From: Halobacterium sp. CBA1126
GTDB lineage: Archaea > Halobacteriota > Halobacteria > Halobacteriales > Halobacteriaceae
Assembly (NCBI RefSeq): GCF_009741975.1
Contig: NZ_WPCF01000002.1
Location: 1-64,000 of the forward strand
Direction: 5' to 3'
Length of the DNA: 64,000 bases
This document shows positions 45,095 to 54,751 of this stretch, one piece after another (position 1 is the first letter of the stretch; each line of letters begins with the position of its first letter). The notes beneath the pieces were generated by a model. The model was not told where the DNA came from. It did no database searches and saw only the letters and a program-made list of their open reading frames with translations. The translations under genes and the position numbers were made by a program.

Positions 45095-47293
45095 TTACCG
45101 CTCGACCGCGTCCGGGTCGGCTTTGGCGCCTTCGAGCGGTTCGCTGTCCCAGTAGGCGTGGTCCGGGTCCTCCCGGAAGCACGCCGCCTTGCCGTCGCCG
45201 CCGTCGATGTCCTGGAGCTCCGGCGTCTCCTCGCGGCACGCCTCGCGGGCGACCGGACACCGCGTGTGGAACCGGCAGCCCGACGGCGGGTCGATCGGGT
45301 CCGGCACGTCGACTTCACGCAGCGGCGGCCCCGACTCGTCCATCTCCTCGAGGTCGAGGTTCGGGGTCGCCCACCGCAGCACCTCCGTGTAGGGGTGGCG
45401 CGGGTCGTGAATGAGCCGCTCGGCGGACCCGATTTCGACGATCTCGCCGAGGTACATCACCGCGATGCGGCCGTCGCCGTGCTCGGCGAAGTACCGCGCG
45501 TTCGAGAGGTCGTGGGAGATGAACAGGAACGACGTCTCGAACTCGTCCTGCAGCTCCAGCATGAGGTCCATGATCTCGATGCGGAGCGAGACGTCGACCG
45601 CGCTGATGGCCTCGTCGGCGAGAATCGCCTCCGGGTTCATCAGCAGCGCGCGAGCGAGCGCGACGCGCTGTTTCTCCCCGCCGGAGAGCTGGTGCGGGTA
45701 GCGGTCGAGGAAGTCGTCGGCCGGCGACATCCCCACGCGTTCGAGCAGCGAGCGCATCCGCGCGCGCCGCTCCGAGCGGTCGCTGTTCGGGTGGGTGTGC
45801 CGGAGCGCCTCCGAGAGGATGTTGACCACGCGGTCGTTCGGGTTCAGCGCGCTGCCCGGGTCCTGGTGGATGATCTGGAGCGCTTGCCGAATCTCCTCGT
45901 GGGAGATGTCGCCGTTCCCGCGCTTGGCCTCCCAGATGTCCTGCCCGCGGAACTCGATGGAGCCGCCGGTGGGCTTCTGGAGGCCGATCATCGTCTTCCC
46001 GAGCGTCGTCTTCCCGCAGCCGCTCTCGCCGAGCAGGCAGACGAGGTCCTGTTCCTCGATGTCCAGGGAGACGCCGTCGACGGCGCGCACCGTGTCGGAG
46101 TCGCCGAAGAACTGCTCGACGATTCCCTGTTCTTCTTCGAAGTGGACCTCGACGTCGTTCAGCGAGAGCAGCGGCTCCTCGCCGTCGACGGACGCGGACG
46201 TCTCCCGCTCGCTCGTCGCCTCGATACCGCCGACGTCCGGGCTGTCCTCCCCGAAGTTGAGGGGGATCTCCTCGCGGGCCTCCGCCCAGTGGTGGCACGC
46301 CGAGCGGTGTTCGTTGTCGTCGTGGGAGACCAGCGGCGGGTCGTCCGTTCGGCACTCCGCCGTCGCGAGCTCACACCGCGGGTGGAACCGACACCCCGAC
46401 GGGACGTTCACCGGCGCCGGGCCTTCGCCCTCGATGGGCTGCATCTCCGACAGCGGCGCGTCCAGATTGGGTGTCGCGTTCAACAGCTTCCGCGTGTACG
46501 GGTGCGCGGAGTTCTGGATGATGTCGTCCCGCGGCCCGATCTCCGCGAACTGGAACGCGTAGATGATGGCCATGCGGTCGGCCAGCGACGCGACCAGCGG
46601 GAGGTCGTGGGTGATGAAGACGATAGTGAGGTCGTACTCCGCCTGGAGCTCCTCCAGCAGCGAGAGAATCGACCGCTGCATCAGCAGGTCGAGCGCGGCG
46701 GTCGGCTCGTCCATCACCAGCACCTCGGGGTCGAGCACCATGCTCAACGCGATGAGCGCGCGCTGCTGCATCCCCCCGGAGAGCTCGTGGGGGTAGGCGT
46801 CGAGCACGCGGTCGGGTTCGAGGTAGAGGTTCTCGAGGAGTTCGCGCGCGAACTCCAGGCCCTCGGAGACGCTCTTGTCGTGGGCCTTCAGCGTCTCCTC
46901 GAAGTGCGTCTTGACTTTCATCGTCGGGTTGAACGACGACATCGCGCCCTGGAACACCATCGACACCTCCTCCCACCGGAACTGCCGGAGCTCCTCGTCG
47001 CTGAGTTCGAGGACGTCGACGCTCTCGCCGTCCTCGGGGTGGTAGTGGATCTTCCCGCTGAGCACGCCGGGGTCCGGGATGGCGTCCATCAGCGCGGACG
47101 CGAACATCGACTTCCCGCTGCCGCTCTCCCCGACGATGCCAAGCACCTCGTGGCGGTCGATGCTGACGTTCGCGTCGTCGAGCACGTACGTGTGCCCGTC
47201 GTTGAACGTGACGTTCGTGTCCTCGACTTCGATGATGGGGTCCTCGACGGAGTGGTCCGTCGCGGGCGCCCGAGATTGATTTTCAGTACTCAT
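45095..47293 (-). CDS. ABC transporter ATPase with two fused nucleotide-binding domains (DppD-DppF type)
   Basis: The product has 732 residues, a fusion of two ATPases usually encoded separately. Domain 1 (about 18-340) has GESGSGKS, LSGGMQQR and VLVMDEPTAALD; domain 2 (about 375-715) has GESGCGKTT, LSGGEKQR and ILADEAISAVD. Each ends with the oligopeptide-type C-terminal region containing cysteines (CRFHPRCELATAEC, CRFHTRCPVAREAC). Its ATG abuts the stop of the permease gene. It powers the importer formed with the two permeases upstream. In this locus xylo-oligosaccharides are the likely cargo, although the family is named for dipeptides. Confidence 0.92.
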   Translation of the reverse strand: MSTENQSRAPATDHSVEDPIIEVEDTNVTFNDGHTYVLDDANVSIDRHEVLGIVGESGSGKSMFASALMDAIPDPGVLSGKIHYHPEDGESVDVLELSDEELRQFRWEEVSMVFQGAMSSFNPTMKVKTHFEETLKAHDKSVSEGLEFARELLENLYLEPDRVLDAYPHELSGGMQQRALIALSMVLDPEVLVMDEPTAALDLLMQRSILSLLEELQAEYDLTIVFITHDLPLVASLADRMAIIYAFQFAEIGPRDDIIQNSAHPYTRKLLNATPNLDAPLSEMQPIEGEGPAPVNVPSGCRFHPRCELATAECRTDDPPLVSHDDNEHRSACHHWAEAREEIPLNFGEDSPDVGGIEATSERETSASVDGEEPLLSLNDVEVHFEEEQGIVEQFFGDSDTVRAVDGVSLDIEEQDLVCLLGESGCGKTTLGKTMIGLQKPTGGSIEFRGQDIWEAKRGNGDISHEEIRQALQIIHQDPGSALNPNDRVVNILSEALRHTHPNSDRSERRARMRSLLERVGMSPADDFLDRYPHQLSGGEKQRVALARALLMNPEAILADEAISAVDVSLRIEIMDLMLELQDEFETSFLFISHDLSNARYFAEHGDGRIAVMYLGEIVEIGSAERLIHDPRHPYTEVLRWATPNLDLEEMDESGPPLREVDVPDPIDPPSGCRFHTRCPVAREACREETPELQDIDGGDGKAACFREDPDHAYWDSEPLEGAKADPDAVER

Positions 47294-48310
47294 TTACATC
47301 AGCCCCCCGGTCGACGAGTCGTCTGCTTCCTCGACGGACTCGGACTCCCCCGAGAAGCGGGTCCGCACGCGGGGGTTGAAGATGCGGTCCATCCCCTGAC
47401 TCAGCAGGAGGAGCCCGAAGGCGAGCCCGACGATGGCGGCGATCGGGACGAGTAGCCAGTGCACTGCCTGCATCGTGAACAGGCCCCCTTGGTAGTAGGC
47501 GTTGTTCAGTGTGACGCCCCAGTTCTGCCCGCTGTACGGCAGCACGCCGATGAAGTACAGCCCCACCGACGCGAAGATGGTGTACCGCGCGGCCTTCACG
47601 AAGTTCACCAGCACGTACGGCATGATGTTCGGGAGGATGTCCTTGCGGATAATCCGCAGGGTCCCAGTGCCCATCGTGCGCGACGCCTCGACGTAGCTGT
47701 TCTCGCGGATGGACAGCACCTGCGAGCGGATGGAGCGGCCGAGGCCCGCCCAGTAGTTGATGGTGAGCACCACGCCGAGCAACAGCGGGTTCTCCGGGCT
47801 GAGCGTGATCGCCAGCACGATGACCAGCGGCAGCCCCGGAATCGCCATGAAGAAGTCCGAGATGGTCGTGATGACGGTGTCGACCCGGCCGCCCTTGTAC
47901 CCGGAGACGGTGCCGACGAGGACGGCCAGTGTGGTCGCCCACACGCCGCCAGCGAACACCATCAGCAGGATGAACGGCGTCGAGTCGATGATGAGCGCCA
48001 GCAGGTCGATGCCGGACTGCGTCGTCCCGAGCGGGTACTTCAGCGACTGGAACGGCGGGAGCAGCCGGTGCATCGACTGGTTCGGGCTGGCGTTCCGCCA
48101 GAGGCCGAACACGTCGACCAGCGCCATGACGACGTAGAAGCTCACGATGAAGAACCCGATGCGGGTCCGCATGTCGGACCACGCGACGAGCGCGGGCTCC
48201 CGAATCGAGTGCTGGTAGATCTCCTCGAGGCGGTCGCGGAAGCCGACCTCGCCGGCCGACTCGTCCGCGCGCCAGTCGAACTCGTCGCTGCCCTCGTCCT
48301 CAGTAGGCAT
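47294..48310 (-). CDS. ABC transporter permease (DppC type)
   Basis: The product has 338 residues with an acidic N-terminal tail (WRADESAGEVGFRDRL) and about six membrane spans. The EAA-type loop reads YVEASRTMGTGTLRIIRKDI followed by LPNIMPY, which docks to the ATPase. The start at 48310 overlaps the preceding permease gene by 11 bases; an ATG at 48319 is also possible. It is part of the oligosaccharide/peptide importer operon. Confidence 0.92.
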   Translation of the reverse strand: MPTEDEGSDEFDWRADESAGEVGFRDRLEEIYQHSIREPALVAWSDMRTRIGFFIVSFYVVMALVDVFGLWRNASPNQSMHRLLPPFQSLKYPLGTTQSGIDLLALIIDSTPFILLMVFAGGVWATTLAVLVGTVSGYKGGRVDTVITTISDFFMAIPGLPLVIVLAITLSPENPLLLGVVLTINYWAGLGRSIRSQVLSIRENSYVEASRTMGTGTLRIIRKDILPNIMPYVLVNFVKAARYTIFASVGLYFIGVLPYSGQNWGVTLNNAYYQGGLFTMQAVHWLLVPIAAIVGLAFGLLLLSQGMDRIFNPRVRTRFSGESESVEEADDSSTGGLM

Positions 48311-49298
48311 CGGAATCACCCGCGCTGATGCGTGGGTCGATGAGTCCGTACGTGAGGTCGGCGATGAAGACGGCGACGACGAGTGTTACTGTAATCACGA
48401 GGAAACACCCCATCATGAGGGGGTAGTCGTTGGCGTTGACGGCGGCGATCAGGTAGTAGCCGAGTCCGGGGTACGAGAAGATCTCCTCCAGGACGACGGT
48501 GCCGCCGAGCCGGAATCCGATCTGCAGCAGCAGCCCGGTGTACATCGGGAGGATCGCGTTCTTCGCGACGTAGCTGGTCGCGATGCGGTTGTCCGAGAGG
48601 CCGCGCAGCCGCGCGACCTCGACGAACTCCTCGCCGAGCACTTGGATGCTGTTCCCGCGCATGTTGAGCGCCGTCGACCCGATGCCGCCGAGGGTGAACG
48701 ACGCGATCGGCAGCGCCGCGTGGTAGAGCACGGTCTGGATGTACGCGACCGTGAAGCCGGGCTGGACGCTGCGGGCTGCCGCGTTCCCGGTCGGGAACCA
48801 ACCCAACTGGAACGACAGGAAGAACAGGCCGATCACGGCGAAGATGTAGTACGGAATCGACATCAGGAAGATGGACGCCCCGGAGGTCACCTGGTCGAAC
48901 CAGGAGCCCTCCCAGTACGCCTGTACTGCCCCGATGAGCACGCCGAGCACGAACATCAGCACCGTGGACGTCACGACGAGGAAGACGGTCCACGGGAGCG
49001 CTCGCGCGAGCACGTTGATGACGGGTTCGCCCAGCGAGATAGACCGCCCGAGGTCGAGCTGGACGACGCCGATCATGTAGTCGATGTACTGTTGCCAGAG
49101 CGGTGCGTCCGGTCTGATGTTCTGCAGCGCCTGAATCCGGGCGTCGACCTGGTCTGCCGGAATCCCGCGCTGGAGGAGCTGTATTCGGAGCTGCGTGAAC
49201 GGTCCGCCCGGAAGGAGTCGAATCAGCCCGAACGTCAGCGTCGCTACCGCAAGTATCGTTGCGGGGATGCGGAGCGTGCGTCTGAGGTAGTAGTTCAT
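48300..49298 (-). CDS. ABC transporter permease (DppB type)
   Basis: The product has 332 residues with about six membrane spans. It has the DppB-type N-terminus (MNYYLRRTLRIPATILAVAT, RLLPGGPF), the loop EFVEVARLRGLSDNRIATSY and the C-terminal DLTYGLIDPRI. It is the first permease of the operon, 35 bases after the binding-protein gene. Confidence 0.92.
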   Translation of the reverse strand: MNYYLRRTLRIPATILAVATLTFGLIRLLPGGPFTQLRIQLLQRGIPADQVDARIQALQNIRPDAPLWQQYIDYMIGVVQLDLGRSISLGEPVINVLARALPWTVFLVVTSTVLMFVLGVLIGAVQAYWEGSWFDQVTSGASIFLMSIPYYIFAVIGLFFLSFQLGWFPTGNAAARSVQPGFTVAYIQTVLYHAALPIASFTLGGIGSTALNMRGNSIQVLGEEFVEVARLRGLSDNRIATSYVAKNAILPMYTGLLLQIGFRLGGTVVLEEIFSYPGLGYYLIAAVNANDYPLMMGCFLVITVTLVVAVFIADLTYGLIDPRISAGDSDAY

Positions 49299-49333
49299 GT
49301 TGATAAAGGTTGGAAAGGGAACCGTCGCCTAGC

Positions 49334-51121
49334 TCAGCCCTTGTACTGGAGGTCGCCCTCGTGAACCCACCAGAACTGCGGCCACTTCACCTGCCGATTC
49401 GCGTCGCCCTCCTCGGCGATGGTCCAGTCGTCGTCGGTCGTCCACGACTGCTCGAACTTCGAGACGAGGCCGAGGAACGGCAGCTCGATGTGGTTGTGCC
49501 ACGCCGCCCGCTGGACGTACTCGCGCGCCGCCTCGTCGTCGGGCTGCTTGGCGATCTGGTCGACCTCCTCGAGTGGCGTGATCGTCATCTCGCCGCCGTC
49601 GGGGCCGGGGATCGTCTGCTCGGTCTGTGCGGCCTCGCGGTAGTTGTGACCACCGCCGATCTCGTCCTCCCAGAGCTGGTACCGCAGCGGGAAGTACGGG
49701 AACGACGACCGCGACCCACCGGGCAGCCAGTACAGACTCCCCATCGAGAAGCTGCTGTTCGAGTACTGGCTGAACCAGTCGTTGGTCGGCTTCGTGCTGA
49801 TGGAGAAGTCGAAGCCGAAGTCGTTGAGCTGGCTGACGACCGTCTGGGTCATCGTCGTCCAGTCGGTCCAGCCGGCCGGCGAGTAGTAGTCGCCGCTGAT
49901 GGTGTCCCCGCTCTCGTCCTGCCACGTGCCGCCCTGCTTCTCGTAGCCGGCGTCCTCGAGGAGCTGCGTGGCGGTCTCCGTGTCCTGGGACTCGGGGCTG
50001 TACGTCTCGAAGTCGCTCTGCATGTCGTCAAGCCAGTACTCCTGGTCGCGGGGCGCGATCCCGCACGGCGTCTCCGTCACGAACTTCGAGCGCGGACCGG
50101 CGTTCTCGACGATCGACTGCCGGTCGATGACGTGGGCGGTCGCCTGCCGGACCGCGCGCTTGCCGAAGTGGCGGTCGGCGTGGTTGAACACGATGCCGTA
50201 CCCCCACTTCGCGGGAATGTTGACCTGCTCGACGTGGTCGGCGAACTGATCGACAATCTCAGGCGGACAGAACAGGCTCGGTGCGCCGTCGACGTGGTCG
50301 GCAGACATCAGCGCCTGCTGCTGAGCCGTGTTCCCACCGAAGCTCTCGATCATGAACCGGTCGAAGTTCACGTTGTCGGCGTTGTAGAACTCCGGATTGC
50401 GCTCGAACTCGAAGGCCTGCCGGTCCTTGTTGACGAACGACCACATGCCGCTGGCGACCGGATCCTCCCACGCCCAGCGGAGGAACTCGGAGGCGTCCTT
50501 GTCGAGGAACTGCTCGTGAGTCTCGACTTTCGTGTCCACGAGGAAGTTCGTCAGCTCGAACTTGACGATGCGCGGGTTCGTCGGCCCGGCGAGGTGGAGC
50601 CGGGCGGTCTTCTCGTCGACGATCTCGTAGTCCTCGAGGTACCCCCAGATCGAGCTCCCGGTCTTCTCCGCGAGCTGGAGCTAGACGTCGAAGTCCTCGG
50701 TCGTCCACTCGTCGCCGTTGTCCCACTTGAGGTCGTCGCGGAACGTCAGCGTCACTTCCTGGCCGTCGATGGTCAGGTCGCTGAGCGCGCCCAGGATGAA
50801 CTCGCTGCTGGTGAACGAGTACTTCATGAACGGCGCGAACACCGAGCGGCCGGCGGGCCACCGGTAGTTCTGAATCCCGGACGTGTTGAAGTGGAGGTCG
50901 GCCGGGTTCCCGGTGTACGCGTTCGTGTACGTCGCCTGGTGGACCGAGTCGCCGCCACTGGTCGTCCCGGAGTCCCCCGAGTCGGTCGGGTCCGAACCCC
51001 CGCTGTCGCCGCCGCTGGCACACCCCGCGAGTGCCGCTACGCCGGACGCACCGGCGACGGACAGTATTTTTCGTCGACTGACTGCGTGGTCGTATCCGTC
51101 ACTACCATCGTCTGCTGACAT
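49334..51121 (-). pseudogene. ABC substrate-binding lipoprotein (SBP family 5) with internal amber codon
   Basis: The frame spans 595 codons before its final stop and is intact apart from one TAG at 50681-50683. The N-terminal part has a Tat lipoprotein signal (SRRKILSVAGASGVAALAGC), a Ser/Gly/Asp-rich linker and the start of a family 5 binding domain, up to WTTEDFDV. After the TAG the same frame continues as LQLAEKTGSSIWGYLEDYEI and onward to GDLQYKG. So a single nonsense change (probably from CAG) splits the gene. It would capture the cargo for the adjacent importer. Loss would disable uptake unless another binding protein serves or the base is an error. Confidence 0.85.
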
Positions 51122-51323
51122 AGCGTAGCATCAATTACCGTAATAGGTCATAAATATTGGGGAGGTTGGCACCGCCTGACACCCGAACGCGGGTCGAACA
51201 TCCCGGGCACCGCGCTCGCCGCTCGAATGGCCCACCGCGCAGGCGTCTCTCGGCGTCACGCGGCCAGTCGGCGCCGCGACCACTACCATTTTACCGGGTC
51301 GCGCCGACTCTCCGAGCGACACG

Positions 51324-53393
51324 ATGAACGAGTACGACGACTGCTGGCTCCGATACGACCGCGTGGCCGACGACGACCGCCGCGCCGCGTACCGCCGGCG
51401 GTGCAGCCACGCGTACGTCGCAGAGAAGTCCCCCGAGTGCAGCGCGGTCCGCGACGAACTCCGGCGCGCGCTCCCCGACCTGCTCGGCCGCGACCCCCAC
51501 CTCTGGCAGCACCCGCCCGAGACAGTTGCGGGGTTCCTCGCGGTCGGCACGCCCGACGACATGGCGATGATAGCCGAGACGGTCGACGTCGACGAGGTCG
51601 AATCACTCGCGGACGGCGGCTACCTCCTGCGCTCGGTGACGTGGAACGGCGCCGACTGTCTGGTCGTCACCGCACCGACCGACCGGGGCCTCGTCTACGG
51701 CACCTTCCACCTCCTCCGCCTGCTGAGCACGCGCGACCCCATCGACGACCTCGACGTCCGCGAGGAGCCAGCCCACGAACACCGCCTCCTGAACCAGTGG
51801 GACACGCCGTTCCACCGCTCGGTCGAGCGCGGGTACGGCGGCGAGTCCATCTTCGACTGGGAGCGACTGCCGGACCTCCGCGAGCGCTACGAGGACTACG
51901 CGCGCCTGCTGGCGTCCGTCGGCGTCAACGGCGTCGTCCTGAACAACGTCAACACGACGAAGCCCCCCCGGGGGAGCGCGAACGACGCCTTCGACGCCTT
52001 CGAGGGGTGGCAGCTGCTGGAGTCCGGTCGCCTCGAAGACCTCACCGGGCTGGCGGCGACGTTCCGGCGGTACGGCATCCGGACGTACCTCTCGGTGAAC
52101 TTCGCCGCGCCGATGCTCGTCGGCGACCTCGACACCGCCGACCCCCTCGACGAGGACGTCCGCGAGTGGTGGCGCGAGAAGGCCGACGAGGTGTACGACC
52201 TGCTCCCGGACTTCGGCGGCTTCCTCGTCAAAGCCGACTCGGAGGGCCAGCCCGGCCCCTACGACTACGACCGCGACCACGTGGACGGCGCGAACGCCAT
52301 CGCACAGGCCCTCGAACCCCACGGCGGCCGCGTCTGGTGGCGCGCGTTCGTCTACGGCACCCACGAGGACCGCGCGGTCCAGGCCTACGAGACGTTCGAG
52401 CCGCTGGACGGCGAGTTCGCGGACAACGTCACCGTCCAGGTGAAGAACGGCCCCATCGACTTCCAGCCCCGCGAGCCCGTCTCGACGCTGTTCGGCGCGA
52501 TGCCCGAGACCGACCTCGGCCTCGAACTCCAGATCACCCAGGAGTACACCGGACAGGGCGTCCACGCGACCTACAACCTCCCGATGTGGAAGGAGATATT
52601 CGAGTTCGACACGCACGCGGACGGCCCGGACACGCCCGTCAGCGAGCTGTTCCGCGGGAGCGGCGAGGGCGTCGTCGGCGTCGGGAACGTCGGCGAGGAC
52701 TACAACTGGACCGGCCACTACCTCGCGCAGGCGAACCTGTACGCGTTCGGTCGCGCGGCGTGGGACCCTGACGTCGACGCGCACGCGGTGACCGAGGAGT
52801 GGGTCCGGCAGACGTTCGGCGCCGACGAAACCGTCGTCGACACGATAACCGGCATCCTGCACGACTCGTGGGAGGCCTGCATCGACTACGAGACCGGCGG
52901 ACTCGGCCTGATGCACATGATGCACAACGGCGAGGAGTACCTCGAGAACCACTACTACCCCTCGCCCGAGGAGTGGCCGGGCTACCACGGCGTCACCGAG
53001 GACGGCGTCGGCGTCGACCGCACAGAGACGGGCAGCGGGTACGCCGAGCAGTACCGCGACCCGGTCGCAGAGCGGTACGCGTCCGTCGAGGACTGCCCCG
53101 AGGAGCTCCTGCTGTTCTTCCACCACCTCCCGTGGGACCACGAACTCGAGGACGGCACGACCGTCGTCCAGCGGCTCTACGACAACTGCTTCGCCGGCGT
53201 CGAGGAAGTCCGCCGGCTCCGCGCGCGCTGGCGGGACCTCGAGGGCCGCATCGACGAGCGGCGCTTCCGCCACGTCAGCGAGCGCTTCGACGAGCAGGTC
53301 GCGCAAGCCGAGCGGTGGCGGGACGTCCTCACCGAGTACTTCTACGAGCACTCGGGCATCCCCGACGAACGGGGACGCGTGCCGGCCGAGTAG
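51324..53393 (+). CDS. aguA: GH67 alpha-glucuronidase
   Basis: The product has 689 residues without signal peptide, typical of GH67. It has TAPTDRGLVYGTFHLLRLL, RLLNQWDTPF, NGVVLNNVN, GGFLVKADSEGQPGPYDYDR with an acidic catalytic residue, WRAFVYG, VQVKNGPIDFQPREP, LELQITQEYTGQG and NLYAFGRAAWDP. GH67 removes 4-O-methyl-glucuronic acid from the non-reducing end of short xylo-oligosaccharides, so it works after GH10 cutting and import. Its product feeds UxaC, and the remaining xylose units feed XacA. Confidence 0.94.
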   Translation: MNEYDDCWLRYDRVADDDRRAAYRRRCSHAYVAEKSPECSAVRDELRRALPDLLGRDPHLWQHPPETVAGFLAVGTPDDMAMIAETVDVDEVESLADGGYLLRSVTWNGADCLVVTAPTDRGLVYGTFHLLRLLSTRDPIDDLDVREEPAHEHRLLNQWDTPFHRSVERGYGGESIFDWERLPDLRERYEDYARLLASVGVNGVVLNNVNTTKPPRGSANDAFDAFEGWQLLESGRLEDLTGLAATFRRYGIRTYLSVNFAAPMLVGDLDTADPLDEDVREWWREKADEVYDLLPDFGGFLVKADSEGQPGPYDYDRDHVDGANAIAQALEPHGGRVWWRAFVYGTHEDRAVQAYETFEPLDGEFADNVTVQVKNGPIDFQPREPVSTLFGAMPETDLGLELQITQEYTGQGVHATYNLPMWKEIFEFDTHADGPDTPVSELFRGSGEGVVGVGNVGEDYNWTGHYLAQANLYAFGRAAWDPDVDAHAVTEEWVRQTFGADETVVDTITGILHDSWEACIDYETGGLGLMHMMHNGEEYLENHYYPSPEEWPGYHGVTEDGVGVDRTETGSGYAEQYRDPVAERYASVEDCPEELLLFFHHLPWDHELEDGTTVVQRLYDNCFAGVEEVRRLRARWRDLEGRIDERRFRHVSERFDEQVAQAERWRDVLTEYFYEHSGIPDERGRVPAE

Positions 53394-53410
53394 GACCGCT
53401 CACCGCTGGG

Positions 53411-53415
53411 TTTTT
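53411..53415 (+). terminator. T-run after the GH67 gene
   Basis: TTTTT 18 bases after the stop codon, in a G+C-rich context (GGGTTTTTGG), fits an archaeal terminator. Confidence 0.4.
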
Positions 53416-53440
53416 GGCGTTCGTCCGCGACGCTGCCAGT

Positions 53441-53677
53441 ATGTCGAAGACATCGTCCCTACTCGACCTCCTCTGCGCTCACCGGCCGCAGATGAAGGTC
53501 GCCCTCGGCGTGCTGATCGCGTGCGCGTTGCTCCTCGGGCTCTCCGCGCTGTTCGTCTCCCCGGGCGACGACGCGTGGTTCATCCTCGTCATCGACGGCG
53601 TGCTCGTCGTCGGCGGCATCGGCTTCTTCTCGGTGGCGTACTGGTACTGCACGAAGCGCGCGATGAACGAGAGCTAG
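53441..53677 (+). CDS. Small two-span membrane protein
   Basis: The product has 78 residues with two hydrophobic spans, VALGVLIACALLLGLSALFV and FILVIDGVLVVGGIGFFSVA, and a short basic C-terminus. I recognise no family. Its stop codon shares the self-complementary CTAG with the stop of the convergent HEAT-repeat gene. Confidence 0.65.
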   Translation: MSKTSSLLDLLCAHRPQMKVALGVLIACALLLGLSALFVSPGDDAWFILVIDGVLVVGGIGFFSVAYWYCTKRAMNES

Positions 53678-54579
53678 GCGTCCGTGAGGAAGGCGGCCGT
53701 CTCGCCCGCGAGTTCTCGAACGTCCTCGTTGTCGTCGGTGTCCGCGAGCGTGCGGAGCTTCGGCACCGCGCCGACGTCGCCGAGCCGGCCGATGGCACCG
53801 ACCGCTCGCGCACGCACGCCGGGGTCCTCGTGGTCGAGGCACTCGCGCAGTTCGTCGCTCACGGGCGCGACGGCTTCCGGGTCCGCCGCGGCCAACTCGC
53901 CGAGCGCGTCGATAGCGGGGCCGACGATGTTCGGGTTGTCGTCGTCCAGCAGCGCGGCGAGCGGGTCCACCGCGTCGAAGGCCGACTCGGGCGCCTCCTC
54001 GGTGACGGCGACGACGACGTTGACGAGCGTCTGGCGGCCCGAGATGCGGCGCTCGCGTTCCGCTCGCTCGTGCTCGGCGATGGTCTCCCGCGTGGAGGGG
54101 TGGTCGACGAACTCCTCGAGGTCCGGCGACTCGTCGGTGGGTTCGGTGTCGCGGACGGCCGCTGCGAGCGCTCGCGCGTGCGGCGCGACGAGGTCGGGCC
54201 GTTCGACGACGAGTTTCCCGAACAGCACCGCCGTCGTCAACTGGACGTCCACGATGTCGCTGCTCGCGGCGGCGACCAGCGAGTCCAGCCGCCCGTCGAG
54301 GGCGTCCGGGTCGGCGACCGCGACGGCGTCGAGCGTGGAGACGGCGCTCAACCCGACCGCCGCGTTGTCGTCGTCGGGCAGCGCGGCGACGTCGTCGAGC
54401 AGCGGGCGCACGGCGTCGACGTCGTCCTCGGCGAGCGATTCGCAGACGTCGACGCCGCGCTGGCGGACCAGCGGGTTCGAGGCGTTCAGTGCCGCTCGCA
54501 CCTCCGCGACGTCGACGTCGCCTGGGTCGACCGCGTCCGGGTCGACTCCCTCGAGAGGGTCTGTCGAGTTCGTAGCCAT
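53674..54579 (-). CDS. HEAT-repeat protein
   Basis: The product has 301 residues, highly acidic. About six or seven helical repeats are visible, for example ALNASNPLVRQRGVDVCESL, PLAALLDDDNPNIVGPAIDALGELA, CLDHEDPGVRARAVGAIGRLG and LADTDDNEDVRELAGETAAFL. HEAT solenoids are protein-binding scaffolds. No catalytic motif is present, and its partner is not suggested by context; it separates the GH67 and xacD genes. Confidence 0.85.
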   Translation of the reverse strand: MATNSTDPLEGVDPDAVDPGDVDVAEVRAALNASNPLVRQRGVDVCESLAEDDVDAVRPLLDDVAALPDDDNAAVGLSAVSTLDAVAVADPDALDGRLDSLVAAASSDIVDVQLTTAVLFGKLVVERPDLVAPHARALAAAVRDTEPTDESPDLEEFVDHPSTRETIAEHERAERERRISGRQTLVNVVVAVTEEAPESAFDAVDPLAALLDDDNPNIVGPAIDALGELAAADPEAVAPVSDELRECLDHEDPGVRARAVGAIGRLGDVGAVPKLRTLADTDDNEDVRELAGETAAFLTDA

Positions 54580-54716
54580 GGGCGTACGATGTGCGTCGCG
54601 GGGTAAATACGTGCGGGTCACTGCAGGAGTCGAGCAGCCCCCTGTGTGCGCCGCGACGGTCGAGCGCCGGAATCGCGGGCGCTCTGTCGGGAGTGCGAGC
54701 CGGTAGCACATCCAAA

Positions 54717-54725
54717 GTTTTACTA
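54717..54725 (+). promoter_or_regulatory. TATA box of xacD
   Basis: GTTTTACTA lies 27-35 bases before the ATG, consistent with a leaderless or very short-leader transcript. Confidence 0.45.
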
Positions 54726-54751
54726 TCGGGTTGCGGAATATACGGACGCAA

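Noticed and set aside
44801-47455. An 884-codon open frame antisense to the ABC ATPase and other very long antisense frames (for example 13146-14690 and 36078-38420).
   Set aside because: High G+C codon usage opens antisense frames. Their translations are rich in Arg, Gly and Val without family motifs, while the sense frames match known families throughout.
53674-53677. Shared CTAG stop of two convergent genes.
   Set aside because: Four-base overlaps of convergent stops are common in compact genomes and need no special explanation.
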